Positions 44,384 through 52,900 of a stretch of DNA of 64,000 nucleotides are shown here, piece after piece. The stretch's first letter is position 1. Every line of letters starts with the position of its first letter. The translations under genes and the position numbers were made by a program. Source of the DNA: Microbispora sp. ZYX-F-249 (GTDB taxonomy: Bacteria; Actinomycetota; Actinomycetes; Streptosporangiales; Streptosporangiaceae); assembly GCF_039649665.1 (NCBI RefSeq), contig NZ_JBDJAW010000030.1, forward strand, positions 33,087 to 97,086. Direction: 5' to 3'. The notes under the pieces were generated by a model, which made no database searches, was not told the origin of the DNA, and saw only the letters and a program-made list of their open reading frames with translations.

Positions 44384-45268
44384 TCACGCCTTCGTCGCGC
44401 CGGCCGTCAGGCCGGTGACGAGGTGGCGCTGGACGAGCAGGAAGACGGCGGCCGCCGGGATGGCGATCAGCACCGACGAGGCCGTGAGCAGGCCCCACTC
44501 CGCCTTGTGCTGGCCGACGAACTGGCTCAGGCCGACCGCGAGCGTGTACTTGTCGTCGCCCGTCATGAACGCGGTCGCGTACGCGACCTCCGCCCAGGCG
44601 GTGATGAACGAGTAGAACGCGGCCACGGCCAGGCCGGGCTTGGCCAGCGGCAGGATGAGCCGCCAGAACGTGCCGAACGGGGTCAGGCCGTCCACCCGGC
44701 CCGCCTCGTCGATCGTCACCGGGACGGTGTCGAAGTAGCCCTTCATCATCCACGCGCAGAACGGCACGGTGGAGGTGAGGTACGCGATGACCAGGGACGG
44801 GAACTGGTTGATCAGCCCGAGGCCGGCCATCAGGTTGTAGATCGGCACGATCAGGATCGCCACGGGGAACATCTGCGTGATCAGCAGCATCCACATCACC
44901 GAGCGGAACCCGGGGAAGCGGAAGCGGCTGACCGCGTAGCCGGTCGTGGCCGACAGCAGCACGCCGAGCACGGCCGTGATCAGCGAGACGATCACGGCGT
45001 TGGCGGCCCAGGTGAGGAACCGGGTCTCCCCGAGGACCTGCGTGTAGTTGGCGAGCGTGGGGTGGTCGATCGGCGCGACCGACGCGGTCTCGATGACCGT
45101 GCGCGGCTTGAGCGAGGTCAGCACCAGCCACGCGACCGGGAACACCGACACGATGCTCGCGGCGATCAGCGTGAGGTGCAGGGCGGCCGACTTGGCGGGG
45201 CTGCGCCTGTCGCGGCTCCACGTGCCGGCGCGGGCGGGGGCGGCGGCGGGGGCCGGGGCGCTCACCAT
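44384..45268 (-). CDS. carbohydrate ABC permease (MalG-like)
   Basis: 294 residues, six helices. The EAA loop is YFDTVPVTIDEAGRVDGLTP, then FGTFWRLILPLAKPG, which contacts the ATPase. MalG/CUT1 family. The start overlaps the MalF-like gene's stop; GTG 45265 is equally possible because GGGGAGG lies very close to ATG 45268. It forms the membrane channel together with the next gene. Confidence 0.93.
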   Translation of the reverse strand: MVSAPAPAAAPARAGTWSRDRRSPAKSAALHLTLIAASIVSVFPVAWLVLTSLKPRTVIETASVAPIDHPTLANYTQVLGETRFLTWAANAVIVSLITAVLGVLLSATTGYAVSRFRFPGFRSVMWMLLITQMFPVAILIVPIYNLMAGLGLINQFPSLVIAYLTSTVPFCAWMMKGYFDTVPVTIDEAGRVDGLTPFGTFWRLILPLAKPGLAVAAFYSFITAWAEVAYATAFMTGDDKYTLAVGLSQFVGQHKAEWGLLTASSVLIAIPAAAVFLLVQRHLVTGLTAGATKA

Positions 45269-46224
45269 GCCTCCCCCTGCTGCCTCAGCGCGCGCTTGTA
45301 GACCGCGGCCAGCACCACGAGCAGGGCGAGGATCACCATGCCCCAGGCGGCGGAGCCCGAGTAGTTCCTGATGCCCTCGAACGCCTGGCGGTAGGCGTAC
45401 GTCACGAGAATCTCCGTGGAGCCGCCCGGTCCTCCCCTGGTCAGGAGGTAGATGACCGGGAACTGGTTGAACGTCCAGATCGTGCCGAGCAGGACGACCG
45501 TGCTGGACACCGGGCGCAGGCCCGGCACCGTGATGTGGCGGAACCGCTGCCACGGCGAGGCGCCGTCGACCTCGGCGGCCTCGTACAGCTCGCGCGGAAT
45601 GGCCTGCAGGCCGCCGAGCAGCGCGAGCATCATGAACGGCACGCCCAGCCACACGTTGCAGGCGATCACCGAGACCTTGGCCCAGAACGGGTCGTCGAGC
45701 CAGCTGACGCCGGCGAACCCGGCGGCCCGCAGCATTGCGTTGACCACGCCGAACTCGCCGTTCAGCAGGTAACGCCAGATGAACGCGGACACGAAGGCCG
45801 GCACCGCCCACGGCAGCACGAGCAGGATCCGGTAGAACGACCGCAGCCGCATGGGCCGGTTGAGCAGCAGCGCCAGGCCGAGGCCGATCCCCACGTGCAG
45901 GGCGACGCACACGACGGTCCACACGATCGTCCAGGTCAGCCGGCCGAGGAACTCCGACGAGGTGAGGATGTCGGTGTAGTTCTTCAGGCCCACGAACTCA
46001 TAGGTGGACGGGATGACGTTCATCCCGATCGTGCGGCCCATGTTGCCCTCGGTCGCGTCGGTGAGCGACAGGTAGATCCCCCGGACGAGCGGGTAACCGA
46101 CCAGCACCAGCGTCACGACGACGACCGGCGCGATCATCGCCCAGGCGTACCAGTGACGCGACAGGAGGCGCCGCGCCCCACTGCGGGGCGCGGCCCTTCT
46201 CGTCACGACGACGTCAGCCGTCAT
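45262..46224 (-). CDS. carbohydrate ABC permease (MalF-like)
   Basis: 320 residues with an extra N-terminal helix (WAMIAPVVVVTLVLVGYPLV) usual in MalF-like CUT1 permeases. The EAA loop is LQAIPRELYEAAEVDGASPW, then QRFRHITVPGLRPV. Only 3 nt separate it from the binding-protein gene. Cytoplasmic membrane. Confidence 0.94.
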   Translation of the reverse strand: MTADVVVTRRAAPRSGARRLLSRHWYAWAMIAPVVVVTLVLVGYPLVRGIYLSLTDATEGNMGRTIGMNVIPSTYEFVGLKNYTDILTSSEFLGRLTWTIVWTVVCVALHVGIGLGLALLLNRPMRLRSFYRILLVLPWAVPAFVSAFIWRYLLNGEFGVVNAMLRAAGFAGVSWLDDPFWAKVSVIACNVWLGVPFMMLALLGGLQAIPRELYEAAEVDGASPWQRFRHITVPGLRPVSSTVVLLGTIWTFNQFPVIYLLTRGGPGGSTEILVTYAYRQAFEGIRNYSGSAAWGMVILALLVVLAAVYKRALRQQGEAW

Positions 46225-46227
46225 CGC

Positions 46228-47523
46228 CTACAGGCTCCAGCCCTTGAGGATGCCCTGGTAGGCGGTGGCGACGTCCTTGAGCATGGGCTCGGTCGTCGTC
46301 TGCCCGCCGGCGAGCTTCTGGTAGCCCTCCACCAGCGGCTGGAACAGCGAGGCCGCCTCGGGGATCCAGGGACGCTCGACGGCCGTCTCCATCGGCTTCT
46401 GCCACTGCGCGATCTTCGGGTTCGCGGTGGCCTCGGGGGCGCTGTAGGCGGGCTGGCGGGTCGGCAGCAGGCCGAGCTTGCCGGCGATCTTCGCCTGGCT
46501 CTCCGCGCTCGCCATGTACTGGACGAACAGGTAGGACGCGTCGAGGTTCTGCGAGCCGGCGTAGACCGTGTAGTCGTGGCCGCCCAGCGGCGAGCCCGCC
46601 TTCGCCGAGCCGGCCGGGACCGGGGCGACGCCGAAGTTGTCCGGGTTGTCCTTGAACACCTTGCCACCGAGGTTGTCGGCGTTCGACCACGGCCCGTTGA
46701 AGATCATCGCGACCTTGCCGTCCTTGAACGCGGTCTCGGCGTTCGTGTAGCTGTCCTGCAGCGCGGGCTTGACGGCGGCCCCGGACGTGATGAGGTCCTC
46801 GACGATCTTCACCCCCGCCACGCTCTGCGGGGACGAGATCGTGATCTTCTTGTTCTGGACGTCGACGAAGTCGCCGCCCTCGCCGTAGATGAACGGAAGC
46901 AGGAAGTAGGCGTCCACGTTCAGGGCGATGCCGCCGGCTCCGGTCTTCGACTTGACGTCGAGCGCCACCTTCTTGAGGTCGGCCATCGTGGCCGGAGGCT
47001 CGTCGTAGCCCGCCTTCTTCAGTAGTTCCTTGTTGTACAGCAGGCCGAGGGTGTCCGTCACCTGCGGCACGCCGTACGTCTTGCCGTTGAACTTGCCGCT
47101 GGCCGCGGGCACCGGCAGGAACTCCTCGGGCTTGTCGACGGCCGCGGTGCCGTCCAGCGGCGCGAGGTAGCCGAGCGAGGCGAACTCCGCGACCCAGCCC
47201 ACGTCGGTGCGCAGCACGTCGGGGGCGCCCGACCCGGACTGCGCCGCGGTCTTGAACTTGTCCCGCGCGTCCGCGAACGGCACGTTGACGTAGTTGACCT
47301 TGATCTTCGGGTACTTGGCCTCGAAGCCCTTGATGATCTCCTTGAAGACCGGTCCCTCGGTCGTGGCGTCCGAGGTGTCCCACCAGGTGACCGTTCCGGA
47401 CACCTCGGCGGGAGCGGCACTCTTGGCCGGGGCCGAGCCGGCGTCGCCGGAACCGTCGCCACAGGCGGTGACCGCCAAAGCGAGCGCCGCGGCCACCGCC
47501 GCGGACGTGAGGACTCGCCTCAT
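46228..47523 (-). CDS. maltodextrin-type extracellular solute-binding lipoprotein (MalE-like)
   Basis: 431 residues. Lipoprotein signal peptide ending LAVTAC, then CUT1 binding-protein sequence (VTWWDTSDATTEGPVFKEII, KVAMIFNGPWSN). Anchored outside the membrane, it should bind the oligosaccharide. The maltose/maltodextrin substrate is inferred from the GH13 gene, the LacI gene and the amylopullulanase nearby. First gene of the minus-strand operon malE-F-G, GH13 and lacI. Confidence 0.92.
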   Translation of the reverse strand: MRRVLTSAAVAAALALAVTACGDGSGDAGSAPAKSAAPAEVSGTVTWWDTSDATTEGPVFKEIIKGFEAKYPKIKVNYVNVPFADARDKFKTAAQSGSGAPDVLRTDVGWVAEFASLGYLAPLDGTAAVDKPEEFLPVPAASGKFNGKTYGVPQVTDTLGLLYNKELLKKAGYDEPPATMADLKKVALDVKSKTGAGGIALNVDAYFLLPFIYGEGGDFVDVQNKKITISSPQSVAGVKIVEDLITSGAAVKPALQDSYTNAETAFKDGKVAMIFNGPWSNADNLGGKVFKDNPDNFGVAPVPAGSAKAGSPLGGHDYTVYAGSQNLDASYLFVQYMASAESQAKIAGKLGLLPTRQPAYSAPEATANPKIAQWQKPMETAVERPWIPEAASLFQPLVEGYQKLAGGQTTTEPMLKDVATAYQGILKGWSL

Positions 47524-47836
47524 CTGCGTCGCACTCCTTGCTCAGGGGGATTTGAGCGGAACGTAACAGGAGCACGAACGAGGATGAAAGGCCTTACAGA
47601 AACTTTCAGCAATTTCGTTACATTCCACGCCCCAGAGGAGGGTGCGGGAGGTCACGACACTCCCCTGACAGCCGCCTTTAACGTGGGGAAAGTCTGGAGT
47701 AACGGAAAGTTGCACGTAGATGCCGGATCTTTCACGACACGTATGGACACGGGCACCCGTGACGCGATGTACTACCTCATCATTCACACCGAAGGCTGGG
47801 GATCCGGGCGTGCGTGCCCGGGAGGAACGAGCTGGC
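47524..47836. promoter_or_regulatory. divergent control region malE-like / ABC ATPase
   Basis: A 313-bp region without a gene. It contains CAGAAACTTTCAG (47597-47609), nearly palindromic around GAAACTTTC. This half-site, GAAA(N)TTTC, is familiar from LacI-family operators in actinomycete polysaccharide genes. GGAAAGT occurs at 47687-47693 and 47704-47710, 17 bp apart, and the second runs into TTGCAC. Purine-rich GGAGGA at 47821-47826 serves the ATPase gene. No clear -35/-10 pair was identified. Confidence 0.55.
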
Positions 47837-49108
47837 ATGAGCACCGTCGTCCTCGACAATGTGACGAAGATCTACCCGGGGGGGTACCTCGCGGTCGACC
47901 GCATGAACCTCCGCGCGGGCGAGGGTGAACTCCTCGTCCTGCTCGGACCGTCGGGCTGCGGGAAGTCCACGCTGCTGCGCATGATCGCGGGCCTGGAGGA
48001 GATCACCTCCGGCGACCTGTGGCTGGGCGGGGAGCTCGCCAACCACCTCGCTCCCCGGGACCGGGACGTCGCGATGGTCTTCCAGAACGGCGCTCTGTAT
48101 CCCCACAAGACGGTGCGCGGCAACCTGTCCTTCCCGCTGGAGATCGCCAAGGCGGATCCGACGATGGTCAAGCAGCGGGTGGTGGAGCTCTCCCGCGCGC
48201 TGCACATCGACGAGACGCTGGACCGGCGGCCGGGCACGCTGTCCGGCGGCCAGCGTCAGCGCGTGGCGATGGGCCGGGCGATCGTGCGTCAGCCCTCGCT
48301 GTTCCTGATGGACGAGCCGTTGTCCAACTTGGACGCCGGCATGCGCACCGAGTTGCGCATGGAGATCTCGTCGCTCGTGCGGGCCCTCGGGGTGACCACC
48401 ATCTACGTGACGCACGACCAGGTCGAGGCCCTCACCCTGGCCGACCGCATCGCCATCATGAACCGGGGCGTGCTGCAGGACATCGGCACCCCGGCGCAGG
48501 TCTACAACGACCCCGCGACCGCGTTCACCGCCGCGTTCCTCAACTCCCAGCAGCTCAACCTGCTCGCCGCCACGGTCCGTACGCCCCAAAATCAGTACAT
48601 AATGCTCGACTTCGGGCCACATCAGCTGACCATGCCATGGACCGATCCACGGGCGTACGCCGTGTCCCAGCACACCGGCATGCAGATCATCGTGGGGATC
48701 CGCCCCGACGGGCTGGTCCCGGTGCCGGAGAAGACCGAGGGCCCGACGTTCTTCGGACGGGTGCGGACGCTGGAGTACCACGGTCACGAGTGGCTCGCCT
48801 ACCTCGAGGCCGGGATCCCGGGCGTCGTGGTGCCCGAGCCGCCGGACCGCCGGCAGCTCAACGGTGCGGCGAGCGGCGGCAGGGCGCGGTCGATGATGCG
48901 CCGCCTGCTGAACGGTTCCACGCCCCCGGAGGAGGAACCGCCGCCGCCGTTGTCGCAGTCGGGCACCCACCGCCGCGCGGACCTGATCGTCAGGCTCGGC
49001 AACCGCCCCGTGTGGCGCGCGGGCGAGCACGGCCGGGTCGCCGTCGACGTCTCCCGGCTCATGCTGTTCACGATGGACGGCAAGCGCATCGACCCGCCCC
49101 GCCGCTGA
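47837..49108 (+). CDS. sugar ABC importer ATPase (MsiK/UgpC-like) with insertion
   Basis: 423 residues, longer than the ~370-380 usual for the family. Walker A GPSGCGKST, signature LSGGQRQRVAMGRAI, Walker B LFLMDEPLSNLD and His in VTHDQVEA are intact, followed by a C-terminal regulatory (TOBE/OB) domain. That domain is interrupted by a ~45-residue Arg/Pro/Glu-rich insertion (~333-379). It should energise the MalF/G-like permeases, and perhaps other sugar importers, since such ATPases are often shared. GGAGGA precedes ATG 47837. Confidence 0.93.
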   Translation: MSTVVLDNVTKIYPGGYLAVDRMNLRAGEGELLVLLGPSGCGKSTLLRMIAGLEEITSGDLWLGGELANHLAPRDRDVAMVFQNGALYPHKTVRGNLSFPLEIAKADPTMVKQRVVELSRALHIDETLDRRPGTLSGGQRQRVAMGRAIVRQPSLFLMDEPLSNLDAGMRTELRMEISSLVRALGVTTIYVTHDQVEALTLADRIAIMNRGVLQDIGTPAQVYNDPATAFTAAFLNSQQLNLLAATVRTPQNQYIMLDFGPHQLTMPWTDPRAYAVSQHTGMQIIVGIRPDGLVPVPEKTEGPTFFGRVRTLEYHGHEWLAYLEAGIPGVVVPEPPDRRQLNGAASGGRARSMMRRLLNGSTPPEEEPPPPLSQSGTHRRADLIVRLGNRPVWRAGEHGRVAVDVSRLMLFTMDGKRIDPPRR

Positions 49109-49138
49109 CACCGCTCACACCGGCTCTCACACGGGCCC

Positions 49139-49756
49139 TCACACCGGCCGGCTGACGCCGCCGGCCAGCACGGAGACGATCCCCACCAAGCGGACGATCT
49201 TGTCCAGCTCCGCCCGGTGGAACGCCGGCCCCTGGGCGCGCGCCACCACCAGGTGGACGCCGTCCATCGGCACGCTCGCCAGGTGCAGCCCGCCCTCCTC
49301 GAACGCCGAGGCGCGCAGCGGGGTGAGATCGGCCGCGGGCACGACCTCCGGCGCCTGCCAGCTGCCGTGGACGATCGTGCCGTCGGCCGAGTCGACCGCC
49401 ACCGCCCACTCGGCGCTGACGAGGTCGGGCACCGCGTCGACGAGGGTGACGTACGCCCGATGCGGCTCCGCGGCGACGTGGCCGAGCAGATCGTAGTCGG
49501 GAGTCGATCCGGGCACCTCCCTGGTCGGCCACACGGCCTCCACTCGCGCGCCCGGGACCACGCCGATCCGCTCGCGCAGCTCTGCGGGCTCGAAGACGCC
49601 CGACCAGGAGACGGTGAAGTCGTCCACCGCGCGGCCCGCCTGCCGCTCCAGCACGGTGACCTGCAGGATGTCGGCTCCCAGCACCCCGAAAGCGCGCGCG
49701 ACCTGGCCGAGCACCCCGGGCCGGTCGGGGAGCGAGACCCGCAGCCGCAGCAACAT
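49139..49756 (-). CDS. ACT-domain protein
   Basis: 205 residues. The start MLLRLRVSLPDRPGVLGQVA, followed by RAFGVLGADILQVTVLERQ, is a typical ACT domain, an amino-acid-binding regulatory fold. The remaining ~130 residues (TLVDAVPDLVSAEWAVAVD and on) recall a GAF-like module. There is no catalytic domain; it may be a stand-alone sensor. ATG 49756 has AAGGAGGT upstream, clearly better than the longer frame from 49801. Confidence 0.88.
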   Translation of the reverse strand: MLLRLRVSLPDRPGVLGQVARAFGVLGADILQVTVLERQAGRAVDDFTVSWSGVFEPAELRERIGVVPGARVEAVWPTREVPGSTPDYDLLGHVAAEPHRAYVTLVDAVPDLVSAEWAVAVDSADGTIVHGSWQAPEVVPAADLTPLRASAFEEGGLHLASVPMDGVHLVVARAQGPAFHRAELDKIVRLVGIVSVLAGGVSRPV

Positions 49757-49837
49757 CCCCACCACCTCCTTCTCGTGCGACACCAACAGTGTCGGACACA
49801 CGTTTCGCCGCCGTTACGGCGGTGGGTCACGGAATGG

Positions 49838-49874
49838 CTGCAATGTTTCTGGAAGTTGCAGCAAAGTCTTGCAC
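49838..49874. promoter_or_regulatory. candidate MalR-type operator before amylopullulanase gene
   Basis: CTGCAA (49838-49843), TTGCAG (49856-49861) and TTGCAC (49869-49874) lie just upstream of the start at 49905. The last two are direct repeats 13 bp apart; the first two form an inverted repeat. Actinomycete alpha-amylase promoters carry CTTGCAG-type direct or inverted repeats bound by MalR/Reg1, so this fits maltose control by the LacI-type protein at 41711 (inference). Confidence 0.6.
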
Positions 49875-49904
49875 GAATGTGTACTCATCACTAGCTTCCG
49901 GGCC

Positions 49905-52900
49905 ATGGTGACCCCCCAGCACCGGCGTACGCGCGTGCCCACAGCGCTGTCCACCGTCGTGGCACTCGCCGCCGCGCTCATCGCCCCCTGTCTGACGTCT
50001 CCCCCGGCGGCATCCGCCCTGGCCGCGCCGGCCCCGGCGGCACCACCGGCGGGCGTCCCGGCCGGCGCGCCGTCCGACGCCGAGCTCGCCCGCGACGCCC
50101 CCCGTACGGACCTGTCCCGCGAGCGGCTGTACTTCGCGATGACCGACCGGTTCGCCAACGGCGACCCCGCCAACGACCGGGGAGGGCTGTCCGGCGACCG
50201 GCTGACGACCGGCTTCGACCCGGCCGACAAGGGCTTCTACCAGGGCGGCGACCTCGCCGGGCTGATCGGGAGGCTCGACTACATCAAGGGCCTGGGCAGC
50301 ACGGCCATCTGGCTCACGCCGTCGTTCGAGAACCGGCCCGTGCAGGGCACGGGGGCAAACGCCAGCGCCGGCTACCACGGCTACTGGATCACCGACTTCA
50401 CCAGGATCGACCCGCACCTCGGCACCAACGCGCAGATGAAACGCCTCGTCAAGGAGGCGCACAAGCGCGGCATGAAGGTGTTCTTCGACATCATCACCAA
50501 CCACACGGCCGACCTCATCGACTACGCGGAGAAGACCTACAGCTATCGCGGCAAGGCGGCGCACCCCTACGTGGACGCCTCCGGGCGGGTCTTCGACGAC
50601 CGCGACTACGCCCTGCGCGACGACTTCCCGAAGGTCACCGCCGGCTCGTTCCCGTACACGCCGGTGGTGACGGCGAAGTCGAAGGTGCCGTCCTGGCTGA
50701 ACGACCCGACCATGTATCACAACCGGGGAAACTCGACCTTCTCCGGCGAGAGCTCCGAGTACGGCGACTTCGACGGCCTCGACGACCTGTGGACCGAGCG
50801 CCCCGAGGTCGTCCGGGGCATGACCGACATCTACACGACGTGGGTCAGGGAGACCGGCATCGACGGCTTCCGGATCGACACCGCCAAGCACGTGAACATG
50901 GAGTTCTGGCAGCGGTTCGTGCCCGCGCTGCACGGCTACGCCGCACGGCTCGGCAACGACAGGTTCTTCATGTTCGGCGAGGTCTACAGCTCCGATCCGG
51001 CGTTCGCGAGCCGCTACACCACCACCGGCACGCTCGACGCCACGCTGGACTTCGGCTTCCAGGAGGCGGCCCGGTCGTACGTGAGCGGCGGCGACGCCGC
51101 GAGCCTGAGCAGGCTGTACGCCGGCGACGACTACTTCACCGACGCCGACTCGGGCGCCTCGTCGCTGCCGACGTTCCTCGGCAACCACGACATGGGCCGC
51201 ATCGGCTACTTCCTCAGGCAGGACGACCCGTCGGCCGGCGACGCCACGCTGCTCGCCCGCGACCGCCTGGCCCACCAGCTCATGTACCTGACGCGCGGCC
51301 AGCCGGTCGTGTACTACGGCGACGAGCAGGGCTTCACCGGCGCGGGCGGCGACAAGGACGCACGGCAGCCGATGTTCGCCTCCAGGACGGCCGACTACCT
51401 CGACGACGACCTCATCGGCACCACCGCCACCCACGCGACCGGCAACTTCGTCACCACCCACCCCCTCTACACCTCGATCGCCGAGCTGGCCCGGCTGCGC
51501 GACCGCTACCCCGCGCTGGCTGACGGCGCGCAGATCGAGCGGCTGGCGAGCGGAGGGGTGTACGCCTTCTCCCGGATCGGCGCGAAGGAGCGGGTCGAGT
51601 TCGTGGTGGCGCTCAACAACGGCACGGCGGCCCGGGCCGTGCGGATCCCGACGTACTCGGCCGGCGTCTCCTTCACGCAGGTCTACGGCGGGACAGGACG
51701 GCTGACCAACGGGGCCGACGGCACGCTCGCGGTGACCGTGCCGCCGGTGTCGGCCGTGGTCTACCGCGCCGACCGGACCCTGGCCGCCCCCGCCTCGGCG
51801 CCGGAGATCTCCCTCACGCTGCCCGGCGCGACGCTGCGGGGGACCGCGGCCGACGACCGGGTGCCGATCACCGCCGAAGTGCCCGGCGCCGGGTTCGCGC
51901 AGGTCACGTTCGCCGTCAAGGCGGGCAGCGCGCCGTGGCGGGTGCTCGGCACCGACGACGCCCCCAGCGGGCGCACCTTCCGCGTCTTCCACGACCTGAC
52001 CGGCGTGCCCGCGGGCACCCCTCTCGCGTACAAGGCGGTCGTCAAGGACGCGGCGGGCCGGTACGCGGGCGCCACGGCGACCGCGACGGCCGGGCCGGAA
52101 CCCGCGGCCGGGGAGCCGGGCGCGGTCAGGCGCGACCACCTGGTGGTCCACTACAAGCGGGACGACTACGACGGCTGGGGACTGCACGCCTGGGGCGACG
52201 TCGACCAGACGGTCGAATGGGGCTCGCCCGTCGCCTTCGCGGGCGAGGACGCGTTCGGCCGCTTCGCCTGGCTGAAGCTGAAGCCCGGCGCCACCGAGGT
52301 CGGCCTGATCACGCACAAGGGCGACACCAAGGACCAGGGCGACCGGATGCTCAACCCGGTCCGCACCGGCGAGGTGTGGCTCGTGGAGGGCAGGCCGGAC
52401 GTGTACGCCTCCCGGGCCGCCGCCGAGGGCCACGCCACGATCCACTACCGCCGCCCCGACGGCGCGTACGACGGCTGGGGCCTGCACCTGTGGGGCGACG
52501 CGGTCGCCGACGGCGCGGGCACCGACTGGGGCGCGCCGCGCCCGCCGGACGGGACCGACGCCTTCGGCGCCTTCTGGCGGGTGCCGCTGAAGAACGCCGA
52601 CGCGCCGCTGAACTACATCATCCACAAGGGCGACACGAAGGACCCCGGGCCCGACCAGTCGTTCGTCCCGGCCCGGCAGCCCGAGGCGTACGTGAACTCG
52701 GGCGGGGCCGCGGTCCACGGCAGCGCGGCGGCGGCGCGGAACGTCGCGGTGCTGCACTACCACCGCGCGGACGGCGACTACGACGGCTGGGGCCTGCACT
52801 TCTGGGGCGACGCGTCCGGCTCCGTCGAATGGGGCGACCCGCTGCAGCCGGCCGGTGCCGACGCCTTCGGCGTGTACTTCGAGGTGCCGCTCAAGGAGGG

